Assembly: GCA_030849075.1 (NCBI GenBank)
Contig: JASAOO010003546.1
Coordinates: forward strand, 52,049-116,048
Reading direction: 5' to 3'
Length of the DNA stretch: 64,000 bases
Origin: Zelonia costaricensis
Taxonomy: Eukaryota > Euglenozoa > Kinetoplastea > Trypanosomatida > Trypanosomatidae
Under the pieces are notes generated by a model. That model searched no databases. It was not told the DNA's origin and worked only from the letters and a program-made list of their open reading frames with translations. Below, piece after piece: positions 8,792 to 18,762 of the stretch. Position numbers and translations under genes: made by a program. The stretch's first letter is position 1, and each line of letters begins with the position of its first letter.

Positions 8792-10306
8792 ATGCCTGCC
8801 GCGGCGAACCGCAAGCGGGGCCGTGCCGAGTCAGGGCTCCCGGCCGACGAGGCAGCGACGCACGATGCGGACAGCAACGCGCTGGAGGTGAAGGATGCCG
8901 CGGCGACGCCGCTTGACCGCGTGGTTGTGCTCAACGTCGGCGGCACCAAAATCACGACGCTGCACTCCACCCTGTGCTCGTCGCCGTCGCTGCTGGCGCA
9001 GTGGGCGCAGAACAACTTTCAGGATTGCCCGCGCGACCTGCAGGGCTACCCGTTTCTCGACCGCGATCCTGAGAACTTCGTGCACATCCTCAACTACCTG
9101 CGCGGCTACGGCCTGCCCAACAAGGCGGACGACCTCGTCGTGGTCGCCGAGGACGCAGAGCGCTACCAGCTCGATGCGCTGAAGCGCGAGATCGGCCTGG
9201 ACCCGCCGCCGATGTGGCGCTTCACCCGTGGCCCCGGCGTGAAGGAGGATGGAACGGAGTTCTCGACCTCGGACATTCTGGACGTGTGCGGCACCGAGCC
9301 GCTCTCCACTGGCCTCGTCCACACCATCGTCTTCCGGGTTGACAAGTGCGAGCTCGTCTCCATCGGCGTCGTGGCCTTCAAGGAGGTTCAGCGCGACACA
9401 CAGATACGCCGGCAGCAGAACACCGTCTGCTACTGCAACACCGGCGAGCTCGTCCGCTACTGGTCAACCGATGCCCTGTACGAGCAGGGCGTGCTGTACA
9501 AGAGCCTCGACGAAATCACCGTGCGCGTCGAGTTCGCGCAACCCGGCGTCCAGCTCGAGTCGTCGCCAGCCGTGGCGGGGCTGGAGCCGCTTCCGCCGCC
9601 GCTGCAGCCCGCGCTCACTCTCACGGCACCCACGAGCACCACGACGCCGCCGGCGCTCATGGGCACCCGCGCCATGCCGCCACGCGACGTGCACCTCGTC
9701 GTGGACGTCAACAGCCCCACGCTGGGCACCCCCGGCAGCGGGGCCGAGCCGCCGAGCACGTCGCCGGCCTTCCAGCCGTCCTCGCCGGCGATGGTGCTCA
9801 TGATGCCGCGCGCCGCACCGTCGCAGACGAGCGGCGCCCCCACCGCGGCGCAGGCAATCCCGGCGCAGGCGCAGGCGCTGGCGCAGGCCCAGGTGCTGCA
9901 GGCCGGCTCCGGCGGAGGGGGCAGTGGGGGCGGCCTCACCGCGGCCACGGCGGGCACAGGCGCAACCGGCACGGCGACGACGCCGACCACCGGCCCGTCC
10001 CCCACGCCGGCCACGGCCACGACGGCGGGTGGCGCACTCGCCGGGGCGGGGGCGGGGGCCGCTGGCGCACCCGCGTCGCCGTCGCTGCCGTTTGTGCCCG
10101 TCGTGCTCGACCCCGAGGACCCCGACGCCACGATTGGCGCCATAGTGACCTTCATGAAGGGCGACCGCGAGGTGTGCCGTGCCCGCTGGCCTGCGCCGGT
10201 GCCGCCGCTGCAGTTCGCTGTGAGCATGCAGGGCGCCTCGGCGGTGTCCATTCTGAAGACGAGTTCCGTCAGCACGGAGGAGATGGGCGCGGAGAACGAG
10301 GAGTAG
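8792..10306 (+). CDS. BTB/POZ (T1-type) protein with probable interrupted SPRY fold
   Basis: The 504-residue protein begins with a short basic stretch (NRKRGR). A K+-channel-tetramerisation (KCTD-like) BTB domain follows at about residues 44-137, starting VVVLNVGGTKI and containing FLDRDPENFVHILNYLRGY, the hallmark of this BTB class. Residues about 173-255 and 445-495 look like two halves of a SPRY domain. The first half has strands around IVFRVDKCELVSIGVVAF, CYCNTGELVRYW and LDEITVRVEF. The second has IVTFMKGDREVCRA and LQFAVSMQGASAVSIL. They are separated by about 190 residues rich in Ala, Pro, Thr and Gly. Proteins of this class usually form oligomers or act as cullin-3 adaptors. Coding potential extends upstream to 8633, but 8792 is the first in-frame ATG. 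BTB is confident; SPRY is inference. Confidence 0.8.
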   Translation: MPAAANRKRGRAESGLPADEAATHDADSNALEVKDAAATPLDRVVVLNVGGTKITTLHSTLCSSPSLLAQWAQNNFQDCPRDLQGYPFLDRDPENFVHILNYLRGYGLPNKADDLVVVAEDAERYQLDALKREIGLDPPPMWRFTRGPGVKEDGTEFSTSDILDVCGTEPLSTGLVHTIVFRVDKCELVSIGVVAFKEVQRDTQIRRQQNTVCYCNTGELVRYWSTDALYEQGVLYKSLDEITVRVEFAQPGVQLESSPAVAGLEPLPPPLQPALTLTAPTSTTTPPALMGTRAMPPRDVHLVVDVNSPTLGTPGSGAEPPSTSPAFQPSSPAMVLMMPRAAPSQTSGAPTAAQAIPAQAQALAQAQVLQAGSGGGGSGGGLTAATAGTGATGTATTPTTGPSPTPATATTAGGALAGAGAGAAGAPASPSLPFVPVVLDPEDPDATIGAIVTFMKGDREVCRARWPAPVPPLQFAVSMQGASAVSILKTSSVSTEEMGAENEE

Positions 10307-12410
10307 GGCGGCACCGCGGCACCACCTGCCATTCTCGCCAGGGAGTAGCACGTTGGGCGTCCTGACGCCCGCGGGGTGCAGAGAGCCCTGTCGACGCGCA
10401 GCGCCGCCGTACGGGGTACACCGGCGCGCTGCTGCATTCACCGTGCACCAACCTCAGCGTGCACCGAACACGCAAACAACGAAAAGTGTGCTGCCGTCCC
10501 GCGCGACTGGAGCGTAGACGGTGGCCACCTTGCGTGGCGGACTCTCCGGTGGGGTCGCGTGGAGAGGGGCGCTTGGCCGTTGTGGAGCACTGCGGTGGTG
10601 TGCGGGGCCGCACGCCCCGTGCCCGGGGCCGCGCTTGCTGTACCTTTTTTTTTTGCCCTCATTTCTTTTTGTTTTTGTTTTGGTTTGTGGATGCTTCTTG
10701 TGTCGCCGCTTTGCTGAATCGTACGCCGCCTGCCACCCCCTGCCATCCGGGTGAGCTCCTCGACGTAAACCTGCACCATGGAAGCGGAGGCGGGGAAGGG
10801 AGGAGGGCGTTCTGCGAAGGACTGAGCGCAAGCGTGCAGGGACGAGGGGCGAGGGAGGGGGAGGGGGGTTGGGAGCCGCCGCAGCGTCTGCGTGTGTTTC
10901 CTCTGCCCCGCGCCTCGGCTTCGAGTCGACCTTCCGCACCGGCGCCTCGATGGGCGCTGCCTCTTCGTTTCCTCTTCTGCACCGCGAGAGAAAAAAGAAG
11001 AGAAAAAAGTGACCGTGATAAGGCCGGGGTTGCCACTGCGCAGCCGAGTAGGTGACCAACGCAAGGTGTGAAGTGGCACGGCAGCCGCTTCACTGCGCGC
11101 CCATCTTTGTCTCTTACCCACTTGAACTCCCCTCGCCTCCTCCCACCGCTTTTTCTCGGCCCCACTGCTCGCCCCCCCCCCCTCACTCACACGCGCTCGC
11201 ACCGGCCCACTACGCCCGCGGTCTGTCCTCACAACTCGCTCTCTCCTCTCGCCACGCACGCGCGCTTCATCAGGTCCATCTGTGATCGCTGCTGCTGCTG
11301 CTGAGGTTCATTCCTTTTTTTTTTTTCTTTTCTCCGCGTCTGCACTTGCCGCCCTGCGCCACTTCCATTGCGTCGGTGTTTCTGTTCTCGCCATTTGTGC
11401 TCTCGCTCTCTCGTCGGCTCTCGCGCGTAGAATCTCCTGTTGTAGCATCCCTCTTCGTGAAGGAACGTGTCTGCCATCACCACTCCCTCAATCGCAGTCC
11501 AGCTTCACCCCATTTTTTTTTGTCATCTCCACTCCACCCATTGCTAGGGCAACGCGACACCAACAGCGACACAGGCAGGAACAAACGGAAGGAAAATACA
11601 TTACAAGCCGACGCTGACGTTAGAGTGGCGCTTTCACAAGTTGCAGCCGTGACGAGCGCGTTCTCTTCCCCTCTCCTTCTTTACAGCGGACTTCCATACA
11701 CGTCCGAGACGACAACGCGGCCCCATCACCCCTTCTTGTGGTTCCCTCCGCTCCCCCGCTGTCACCACAGCGCACAGACGCTTCCCGAACCGCTTTATAC
11801 ACACACACCTTCGGAGCCACACACACACACCGATCCATCCACCACTGGCAACACACACACACAGACACATCAACCCCCTCTACCTCCCCATCCGTCCCAC
11901 ACCCCGGTAGCGTCAAGCTTGCCTCCTCACGGTATTGTCTCCGTCCGACGTCTTAGTGCTTGGAAAAGCCTCTGAGCCGGCGCTGCTGGTACGTTGGTAG
12001 GTGCGTCACCGTGCCCGAAACCGCCCTTACTGGTTCTCGTTCAGGGCACCCCGAAGCTCCGACTCTCACCCGTCTTCTTGTGTGTGTGTGCGTGTGCTGC
12101 ACGGAATATCGATTTAGAGACGTCGCGGTGCTGCGTGCCTGCGCATCGCCTCCCTTTTCCTTCCCCCTTTTCAGGTTCTCCTTCCGCTCCTTCCGCTGTA
12201 CCCCTCTCCTCAGCAGACAGTCTCGCTCCCTCACCCCCCCCCTCAGTGCGCCCTCCACGCATTGCTCCCCTCCCGCTCCAGCTTCTCTCCCTGTGCAAGT
12301 GCAGGCGCAGAACTAGACGGCACTCGCACTCCCGGTGGCGTGCAAGTCGAACGCCGTTCCACCCGGCTGCAGAGAGAGTGTGTGTGCGTGTGTGTGCAAA
12401 GCGATCGACA
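10307..12410 (+). other. Intergenic spacer between BTB and PP1 genes
   Basis: No gene is supported over this 2.1 kb. From 10307 to about 10630 the composition is balanced and GC-rich, unlike the pyrimidine-rich remainder. Poly-T tracts occur at about 10647-10656, 11315-11325 and 11513-11522, and a C run at about 11175-11184. From 11780 onward CA-rich repeats appear. The strongest acceptor is AG at 12173-12174. Confidence 0.55.
12150..12174 (+). promoter_or_regulatory. Strong candidate trans-splice acceptor for PP1
   Basis: The tract tcccttttccttcccccttt is followed by tcag, with AG at 12173-12174. It is about 237 nt upstream of the PP1 ATG and is one of the best polypyrimidine-AG sites in the window. 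Confidence 0.7.
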
Positions 12411-13316
12411 ATGAGCGTCGACTCCATCATCGAGCAGCTGCTCGAGGTGCGCGGGGCGAAGCCGGGAAAGCAGGTGCAGCTAGCCGAGAATGACGTGAAG
12501 CAGCTGGCGATGCGGACGCGCGAGATTCTGCTTTCGCAGCCGCCGCTGTTGGAGCTCGAGGCTCCCATTAAGATTTGCGGCGACATCCACGGACAGTACT
12601 ACGACCTCATCCGCCTCTTCGAGAACGGCGGCTTCCCGCCGACGGCAAACTACCTCTTCCTGGGCGACTACGTGGACCGCGGCAAGCAGGGTCTCGAGAC
12701 GATCTGCCTCGTCTTCGCCTTCAAGGTGAAGTTTCCCGAGAACTTCTTCATCCTGCGCGGCAACCACGAGTGCGCCAGCATCAACCGCATCTACGGCTTC
12801 TTCGACGAGTGCAAGCGCCGCTACAACATCCGCCTCTGGAAGGCCTTCACGGACACGTTCAACTGCCTGCCGGTTGCGTGCATCATTGATGACAAGATCT
12901 TCTGCTGCCACGGCGGCCTCAGCCCCGAGCTGCAGACGATGGATCAGATCAAGAAGATCACGCGGCCGTGCGATGTGGCCGACACGGGCCTCATCTGTGA
13001 TCTGCTGTGGTCGGACCCGGAGGAGGGGCTGTCCGGCTGGGGCGAGAACGACCGCGGCGTTTCCTTCACCTTTGGCCAGGACATCGTGGAGAAGTTCCTC
13101 AACAAGCACCAGTTCGAGCTCATCTGCCGCGCGCACCAGGTCGTAGAAGACGGCTACCAGTTCTTCGCGAAGCGCAAGCTCATCACCATTTTCTCCGCAC
13201 CCAACTACTGTAATGAGTTCGACAACAGCGGGGCTGTGATGACGGTCGACAACGAGCTGATGTGCTCTTTCCAGATCCTGAAGCCGTCGGTGAAGAAGCC
13301 CAAGTTCTACTCTTAG
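12411..13316 (+). CDS. Serine/threonine protein phosphatase PP1 catalytic subunit
   Basis: The 301-residue enzyme removes phosphate from Ser/Thr residues using a two-metal centre and acts with many regulatory partners in nucleus and cytoplasm. All core PPP motifs are present: GDIHG (57-61), GDYVDRG (85-91), RGNHE (116-120), then [10 protein letters not shown] and the C-terminal SAPNYCNEF motif of the beta12-beta13 loop. Metal ligands D58, H60, D86, N118 and catalytic H119 are visible. The sequence is PP1 rather than PP2A or calcineurin, judged from the [15 protein letters not shown] stretch and overall pattern. It is slightly shorter than animal PP1 and lacks the TPPR-type C-terminal phosphorylation tail, ending KKPKFYS. 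Coding potential extends upstream to 11994, but the ATG at 12411 is where the conserved protein begins, downstream of a strong splice site. Confidence 0.96.
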   Translation: MSVDSIIEQLLEVRGAKPGKQVQLAENDVKQLAMRTREILLSQPPLLELEAPIKICGDIHGQYYDLIRLFENGGFPPTANYLFLGDYVDRGKQGLETICLVFAFKVKFPENFFILRGNHECASINRIYGFFDECKRRYNIRLWKAFTDTFNCLPVACIIDDKIFCCHGGLSPELQTMDQIKKITRPCDVADTGLICDLLWSDPEEGLSGWGENDRGVSFTFGQDIVEKFLNKHQFELICRAHQVVEDGYQFFAKRKLITIFSAPNYCNEFDNSGAVMTVDNELMCSFQILKPSVKKPKFYS

Positions 13317-15460
13317 AGGGACAGAGAGAGAAAGATGGAAGTGTGTACGTCGAACGCAGCTCGTGTTTGGTGCGGTGCATCCCGAGAGGGTAATGGGCCT
13401 GGTGCAAAGCCCGCCTTGGCGTCCACGGTCTCAGCATCTGGTGCTTCGAGACAAGCCTCCTGGCCCCCCCTCCCTCCCCCCACTCTGGCCGCGCGCCCGT
13501 CTCGCTAGAGAGAAGGGCGCCCCCCCACCCCGCCCCCAATCCAGGCGCCTGCTTGGCGTGGACGCGCTGCTTCGTGGTCGCCGACACGATCTCTACCCCC
13601 AAGCTTCATACACGCTCTGCCAGGAACTCACAGACACCCACTCCTCCCCTCCCACACCCAGGCATGCGCACAAACGATTTGGCGCGTGGGTGCGGGAAGA
13701 TGCGCGGGTGTGCGTGTGGGTGTGTGTGCGTGTGAGATGATGTGCTCGTAGACGGACTCCCGTCGCCCGTTCGCCGCCTCGACAGCGCTCCGCTCATGAA
13801 CGCTGACGTGCCAGAGAAGGGGGGGGTGATGCAAAGAAATCAAAGGGGAAGAGGCGCAGACAGAGGGCGAACAAACAAAGAAGGGTATATAGACAGCCTG
13901 GAGTGGTGGGACGCGTGACGTATATTTGGCGTGTGCGCGGTGGCGTTTCACGTTCGGGCTCCACCCCCCCTCTTCGCTTTCCTTCCTCCCTCTAACTTCC
14001 TCTTGTGTCCGTGTGTGTTTCCGCCACCCCCCTCTCATGAGACCGCTGCTCCACATTCCCGTCGTGCTTGTTGCCGTGGCGGCGCACATAGCTGTGTATG
14101 TGTATGTGTATGTGTGTCTGTGCGCGTTCTGTTGGTTTATTTCCAAGATGTTCTTCCTCCACCACCACTTTCCTTTTGGCCCCCCCATCCCCTCCCCTCC
14201 CCTTCTCCCCCTTCGCACTCGTTTCGCTACCGCTGATGTGCAGGGAAGATCTTCACTTTCATGCCTCTTTGCTTTCTCTTTCTCTCTGCGTGTGTGTGTG
14301 TGTGTGTGTGTGTGTCTGTGCGCTGGCACTTCCGGCTGGGTGTTGATTCTTGTGCAAGTGTGTTCGTGTGTGTATGTGTGTTTGCGGACCTTTACGTCCG
14401 TGGGTTGCTGAGGCCCTGCGTCCCCTGTCCCTCTCTTCACGCTCACCCGCCCCCTTTCCCCGCAGCCCTCCCCACGCCGTGCGGGGAGGGGGCGGAGCGG
14501 CTAGCTGGAGAGGGCGGCAAATGTACGACCATATCCAGTGCGTCTGTCTCGCTGCCGCGTGTGTGCGTGTGCGTGTGTGTGTGTGTGTGTCTGCACGTCG
14601 TCGCGGTGTTTGAGTTTTGTTTCCTGTCTTTCTCGCCACGTCGCTTACCTCGGCCCCGGCTTCCATCCCCCCCGCCGCCCCCCTTTCTGTCTTGCCCCGC
14701 CGGCGACTCCCTCCCTGTGTCTCCTGTTTACGTAAGCACCTCAACAGAGACCTAAATGCAAAGAGAAAACGAGAAGAACAAGTGGAAGTGAGGGCACGCA
14801 CGCCTTCTCGTCAGCAGCCTTTCCTGACACCACAGCGGCCTCTCGCCACGGGCACGGGAGACGGCAAGCATCGCGCGTGGCCTCGGCACCGCTGCTGATG
14901 TGCGCCACCGGCGGCTCGGAGTTTACGTGCGAGCGGGCACAGCGTCTTCCTTTTCCTCCGCTTCACCAGCGCCGCGGCACTCTTGTCGTCTACCGACTCG
15001 GCACCGCTTGCCGCGTTCGTCCTGCATCACGCACGCGCGCATGGCTTGGCGGCGTGAGGTGGCGAAGCGCGTGAGGGAGTTGACGGGTGGTGAGGTCGAG
15101 TGCAGTGCTGCCTCCCCTCCATCTTGTGCGGGCTGGGTGACGTACACGACAGACTGCGGGCTTCAGTGCTGCTCGCCCACCATACCCAATACAGCCTACG
15201 TCCTGAATTGTCCACGTCTCTCTCTCTCGCACCCAACTCGACGCTCTGCTTCACGTCTTCGCATCTCTGGCTGACCCTCCCACTCACCGCCCCACGCCTT
15301 TTTTCTCTTGCCAACCCCTCTGCGCACACGGCGGGACACGTCGCACTACTGGTCTATCTCGGAGGAGAAGAAGCGTCGAGGCGGCAACCCCTCTCCGCCC
15401 CCCTACCCCCCACACACGTTCACATACAGTTACGACTTCAGGCGCGCGAGAGTCGACGAC
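13317..15460 (+). other. Intergenic spacer between PP1 and ankyrin genes
   Basis: No gene is supported in 2.1 kb. TG-rich runs lie at 13700-13735, 14290-14315, 14350-14385 and 14573-14590, with C/T tracts between them. Open frames on both strands translate to Cys/Val or Thr/His repeats made by these runs. Near the next gene the first AGs after the T tract at 15299-15310 are at about 15363 and 15427, so the acceptor is uncertain. Confidence 0.55.
14290..14315 (+). repeat. (TG)n microsatellite
   Basis: A 26-nt uninterrupted GT/TG run in the spacer downstream of PP1. A second run of about 18 nt lies at 14573-14590. Confidence 0.92.
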
Positions 15461-16174
15461 ATGGAGCCGTACTACGAGCCGGACTCGGAGTTCCGCGAGC
15501 CGCTCACGGATGTCGACGCCTTCTTGGACAGCGCCCGCTACAACGAGGCCGGCGACCTCGAGCTGCTCAAGGCGTACCTCGACAAGAACCCCGGCGATGT
15601 GGACGCCCGGGATGAGCAGGGCCGTACCGCGGTGCACATGGCCGCCGCGAACGGGCACATGCCCATCCTCGAGATGCTCTTCCAGTTCAACCCGCAGCCC
15701 AACGTGCCCAACGACGAGGGCAACACCGCTCTGCACTTCGCCGCGCTCAACAATCGCGTCGCCGCGGCGGAGGCGCTGCTGGCGCGTGGGTGGCGTGCGG
15801 CGGAGCAGAACGTGATGTGCAAGACGGCGCTGCAGCTTATCTACGAGAAGCAGTTCAACGAGATGGAGGCGCTGCTCATGAGCCGCGACGAGACGCTGGA
15901 CACGTACGTGCCGCCCACCGAGGCCTCCGTCAACGTCGACCTCACAGCTGAGGCGGACGACGGGGAGGCTGCGCCGGCAGAGGAGGTGAACGAGACGAAG
16001 AAGTCTGCTGCTGCTGCTGCAGCTCCTGCGGCGGCGGCCTCAAAGCCCTCTCCGTCCGCAAAGACGCCGGCACCGGCTGCCAAGACGGCGCCAACCGCCC
16101 CGAGGGAGCCGATCAAGGACGCGACGACGAGCGCGGAGATGCTGGGCTCTGCGTCCGTGGACGGCATTGAATGA
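15461..16174 (+). CDS. Ankyrin-repeat protein, Yar1-like
   Basis: The 237-residue protein has ankyrin repeats at about residues 25-135. Clear repeat cores are RTAVHMAAANGHMPILEMLF and NTALHFAALNNRVAAAEALL, with degenerate repeats on either side (NEAGDLELLKAYLDKNP and KTALQLIYEKQFNEMEALL). Size, number of repeats and spacing resemble yeast Yar1, the dedicated chaperone of ribosomal protein uS3. The rest (about 150-237) is acidic, then alanine/proline/lysine-rich and probably disordered. If it is a Yar1 counterpart it would bind newly made uS3 in cytoplasm and nucleus. Other short ankyrin adaptors are possible, so the specific role is tentative. The ATG at 15461 was chosen because upstream in-frame sequence is UTR-like (Pro/Tyr/His from C/T tracts) and contains no other ATG. 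Confidence 0.75.
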   Translation: MEPYYEPDSEFREPLTDVDAFLDSARYNEAGDLELLKAYLDKNPGDVDARDEQGRTAVHMAAANGHMPILEMLFQFNPQPNVPNDEGNTALHFAALNNRVAAAEALLARGWRAAEQNVMCKTALQLIYEKQFNEMEALLMSRDETLDTYVPPTEASVNVDLTAEADDGEAAPAEEVNETKKSAAAAAAPAAAASKPSPSAKTPAPAAKTAPTAPREPIKDATTSAEMLGSASVDGIE

Positions 16175-17397
16175 AGGGAGGGGGGGGAGGTGAGCTTGAC
16201 CTCATGTGCTGGAGCGAGAAGCGCGTCCACGCGTAGCCGCACTGGCCCCATCCGTGGAGTAGATGCGGCAAGGAGCGTCCCCCGCAGCACGCCCTTCCGC
16301 TTCCTCCGTACACCGCCTCCCTATCCCGCTCTCCAGGCGTCAACTAGACGCCGGCGCGTTTCTGTGGTTGTCTTTTTTTCTGGTGTCTTGCTGTGAGCGG
16401 AGTTAAAGACGATTAAGTTTGCCTCCCCCGCTTCCCGATCTCTCTTCGCTGCGGCACACGGCATCACCAGCGACGCATCCCTCCCCCTGTCTCTCTCTGC
16501 GGTCACGAGGCTGGTGCCAGCTGAGCCAACAACGAAGAAAGAAGAAGGCAAAACAAAGCACTGTCACACGGCACCGCAACACCCCTCCCCCTCCCCACAC
16601 ACACACACGCGCATACGCATCAATTACGCTGCACAAGCTGATGCTGCTTCCCTAGTGCAGGTAGCTCGGCACTAGAAGGGGAGAGACACAGCGTCGACCG
16701 CGCAGTCAGCGTCGACGCCGGTACACAGACAAGGAGGAGAATCCAAGCTAGAGCCTCGCCAGTGCGCACGCGCGTTCTCACCTACTCGCTCTTCCCTCTC
16801 TCCTTTTCATGTCTTTCTTGGCGCCCCCCCCCCGCTCACCCGTGCCGTCGCCATCTGCGCATACCCCCACCTCCGTCTTTGCCCTCACCTCCACACAGCA
16901 AAGGGCAGGCACATCTCGTGCTCAACGCGCTGCACTTGCACAACACAGCGGCGACGATATCGCAAAAGGACAACCGTCGCCTCCTTCCTTTTGGTTGCGC
17001 AGCTTTCTTCGTGTGTGTGTATGTGTGGTGTTTACGCGGCGCTGTCGCAGCTCGACTTCAACATTGACGCATTTTTTTCTTCTCTGAATCACGTGTGCTC
17101 TTCTCCGTTGCTGGCGCCATCCCCCCCTCCCCCACCGGCGCTCCCCCTTCGCTTTCGCGTTCCTAGCGTGCTCAGCTGTTTCTTTCCCCTTCTTCGTGCC
17201 GCGACGCTACGCGCCTCCGTCCGCTGACACGCACACACACGCACACGCTCACCCGTCCGCCAGTCCGCGGCTGCTGCGTCGTGCGTGAGGTACGCGGCGC
17301 TCTGGAGCGAGTCGGGCCCCGCAGCTGCCCTTGCGCAGACCGCCTTCTTTTGCCCGCTTCTTCTCCCTCCCCCCTCTCCCTGCGGAACGCGAGCAAC
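16175..17397 (+). other. Intergenic spacer between ankyrin gene and uncharacterised-family gene
   Basis: No gene is supported. It contains a C-rich/CA segment around 16582-16610, a C run near 16826-16834, and T-rich tracts near 17071-17080 and 17178-17200. The first AG following the last tract is at about 17261-17262, a possible acceptor. Confidence 0.5.
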
Positions 17398-18762
17398 ATG
17401 ATGTCGGTCCGTGAGAGCTTCTTCGAGTCGCTCTTCGGCTTTGCCGAGGCCGACTACGCAACCACGCGCCAGGCACTCTTCCAGCGGTGCACGCTGGAGG
17501 CGGTGCGGGCCGGTGCGACAGGGCGGGTGGTGAAGGAGCGTGCTCTCTTCCAGCACCCACGCCTGGCCGCCGGAAGCAGCGTCAGCAGCGGCTGGCACTC
17601 CACCCCGAGCGTGGCGGAGCTCCGCACCGACGCGGCAGCCGCAGTGCAGCGCTTCGAGCAGACGCACCCCGGCGTGCTGGCACAGGTCGCTGCGGCTGCG
17701 GCTGCGGCAGCGTCGTCGTCGTCACCGATTTCGTGCGTGCACGTCGTTGGTGAGGCGGGCGAGATGCACCGGCGCTGGGCCAACGCCCTCTTCCAGGCGG
17801 CAAGTCAGTTCAACCTGCTCGAGTTCATCTCCTCCGACGTGACACCCGAGGACGGAGTGCGGCATTACGTGCACGACAGAACGCAGGGCCCTGCCTGCGC
17901 GCTGGCCTGCATGGGCGGCACCGCGTACCGCAACTACCTCCTGCACACCGACCTGTTTGCCGGAGCAGCGCACCGCTCGAGCAACCCGTCGGCGGCGGAG
18001 GCGGCGGCGGCCGCGCGGGGGCAGCAGTCTGCACATCAGGTGAACACCCTGGACGACGCCGTCGAGTACCTCACCCGCGCACACGGAAGGAACGGGGTGG
18101 TCCCCGCGCTGCCCCGTGACCACTTCTTCACCATCTCCAACGGGTACTTCTTCATGAAAGACGCGATGGCCAACTTCACGAGCCGCATCGCGGGCATCGC
18201 CGGAAGTGAGGATGGGTCATCGACTGAGGCGGTCGCTGAGGCGCTCGTGTCGCGCCTACGCATCGGCCTTGTGGAAGATGCCACGGTGACGCTACCGCTG
18301 CAGGAGCTCACAAAGCGTGGCATCGCAGCGCTGCCCGGGACTGCGGGTGCGGTGGACGTGCATGAGGTGACGCAGACGTACAACAGCGCGCTGAGTCTGC
18401 CCTCCCGCACCGCCTGCGCGTCACGGGAGTGGGACGGTGTGGCGGCGCTGTCGCGGCTCATCTTGCGGGGCACCTACGAGGCAACCCTTCTCGCCGCGGT
18501 ACAGCACACCCTGCGGCAGCTGGAGCGGCAGGTCTCCAGCAACGGGGGTGCGGCGGCAGCCCTCACGCTACCGCCTATCTTCCTCACCAAAGTGGGCGGC
18601 GGCGTCTTCAACAACGACGATGCGTGGATTGCGGAGGGGGTGCGTGAGGCGGTGCGGCGAGTGGAGACGCTCGGGGTGCCGCTGGATGTGCGCCTTGTAC
18701 ACTTCCGCGAGGTGGACCGCGTCTACTTGGGTTTCTTCCCAACCTGGCCTGTGCTGCAGTGA
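17398..18762 (+). CDS. Uncharacterised conserved family protein with macrodomain-like C-terminal glycine loop
   Basis: I do not know a function for this 454-residue protein, but it has the marks of a patchily distributed eukaryotic family. These are, in order: a segment ending ALFQAASQFNLLEF (QFNLLEF at 137-143), then Y-x-x-D-x-TQGPACALAC (TQGPAC at 162-167), RNYLL, QVNTLDDAVEYL, a strand pair around FFTISNGYFFM, LRIGLVEDATVTL, VTQTYNSALSL, LILRGTYEATLLAAVQH and finally FLTKVGGGVFNNDDAWI (VGGGVFNN at 399-406). The last motif, a hydrophobic strand running into GGGxFxN, recalls the ADP-ribose-binding loop of macrodomain/PARG folds. Alanine-rich insertions (about 100-115 and 200-215) look lineage-specific. 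No signal peptide or membrane segment is seen. Two adjacent ATGs occur at 17398 and 17401; either may be used. Confidence 0.7.
   Translation: MMSVRESFFESLFGFAEADYATTRQALFQRCTLEAVRAGATGRVVKERALFQHPRLAAGSSVSSGWHSTPSVAELRTDAAAAVQRFEQTHPGVLAQVAAAAAAAASSSSPISCVHVVGEAGEMHRRWANALFQAASQFNLLEFISSDVTPEDGVRHYVHDRTQGPACALACMGGTAYRNYLLHTDLFAGAAHRSSNPSAAEAAAAARGQQSAHQVNTLDDAVEYLTRAHGRNGVVPALPRDHFFTISNGYFFMKDAMANFTSRIAGIAGSEDGSSTEAVAEALVSRLRIGLVEDATVTLPLQELTKRGIAALPGTAGAVDVHEVTQTYNSALSLPSRTACASREWDGVAALSRLILRGTYEATLLAAVQHTLRQLERQVSSNGGAAAALTLPPIFLTKVGGGVFNNDDAWIAEGVREAVRRVETLGVPLDVRLVHFREVDRVYLGFFPTWPVLQ

Noticed and set aside
11346..11975. A 209-codon frame upstream of PP1
   Set aside because: It is rich in Pro, His, Ser and Thr from C/T and CA tracts and lies where 5' UTR and spacer sequence are expected.
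11994..12410. N-terminal extension of PP1 by 139 codons
   Set aside because: The extension has no ATG, crosses the strong splice acceptor at 12173-12174 and does not resemble any PP1 N-terminus.
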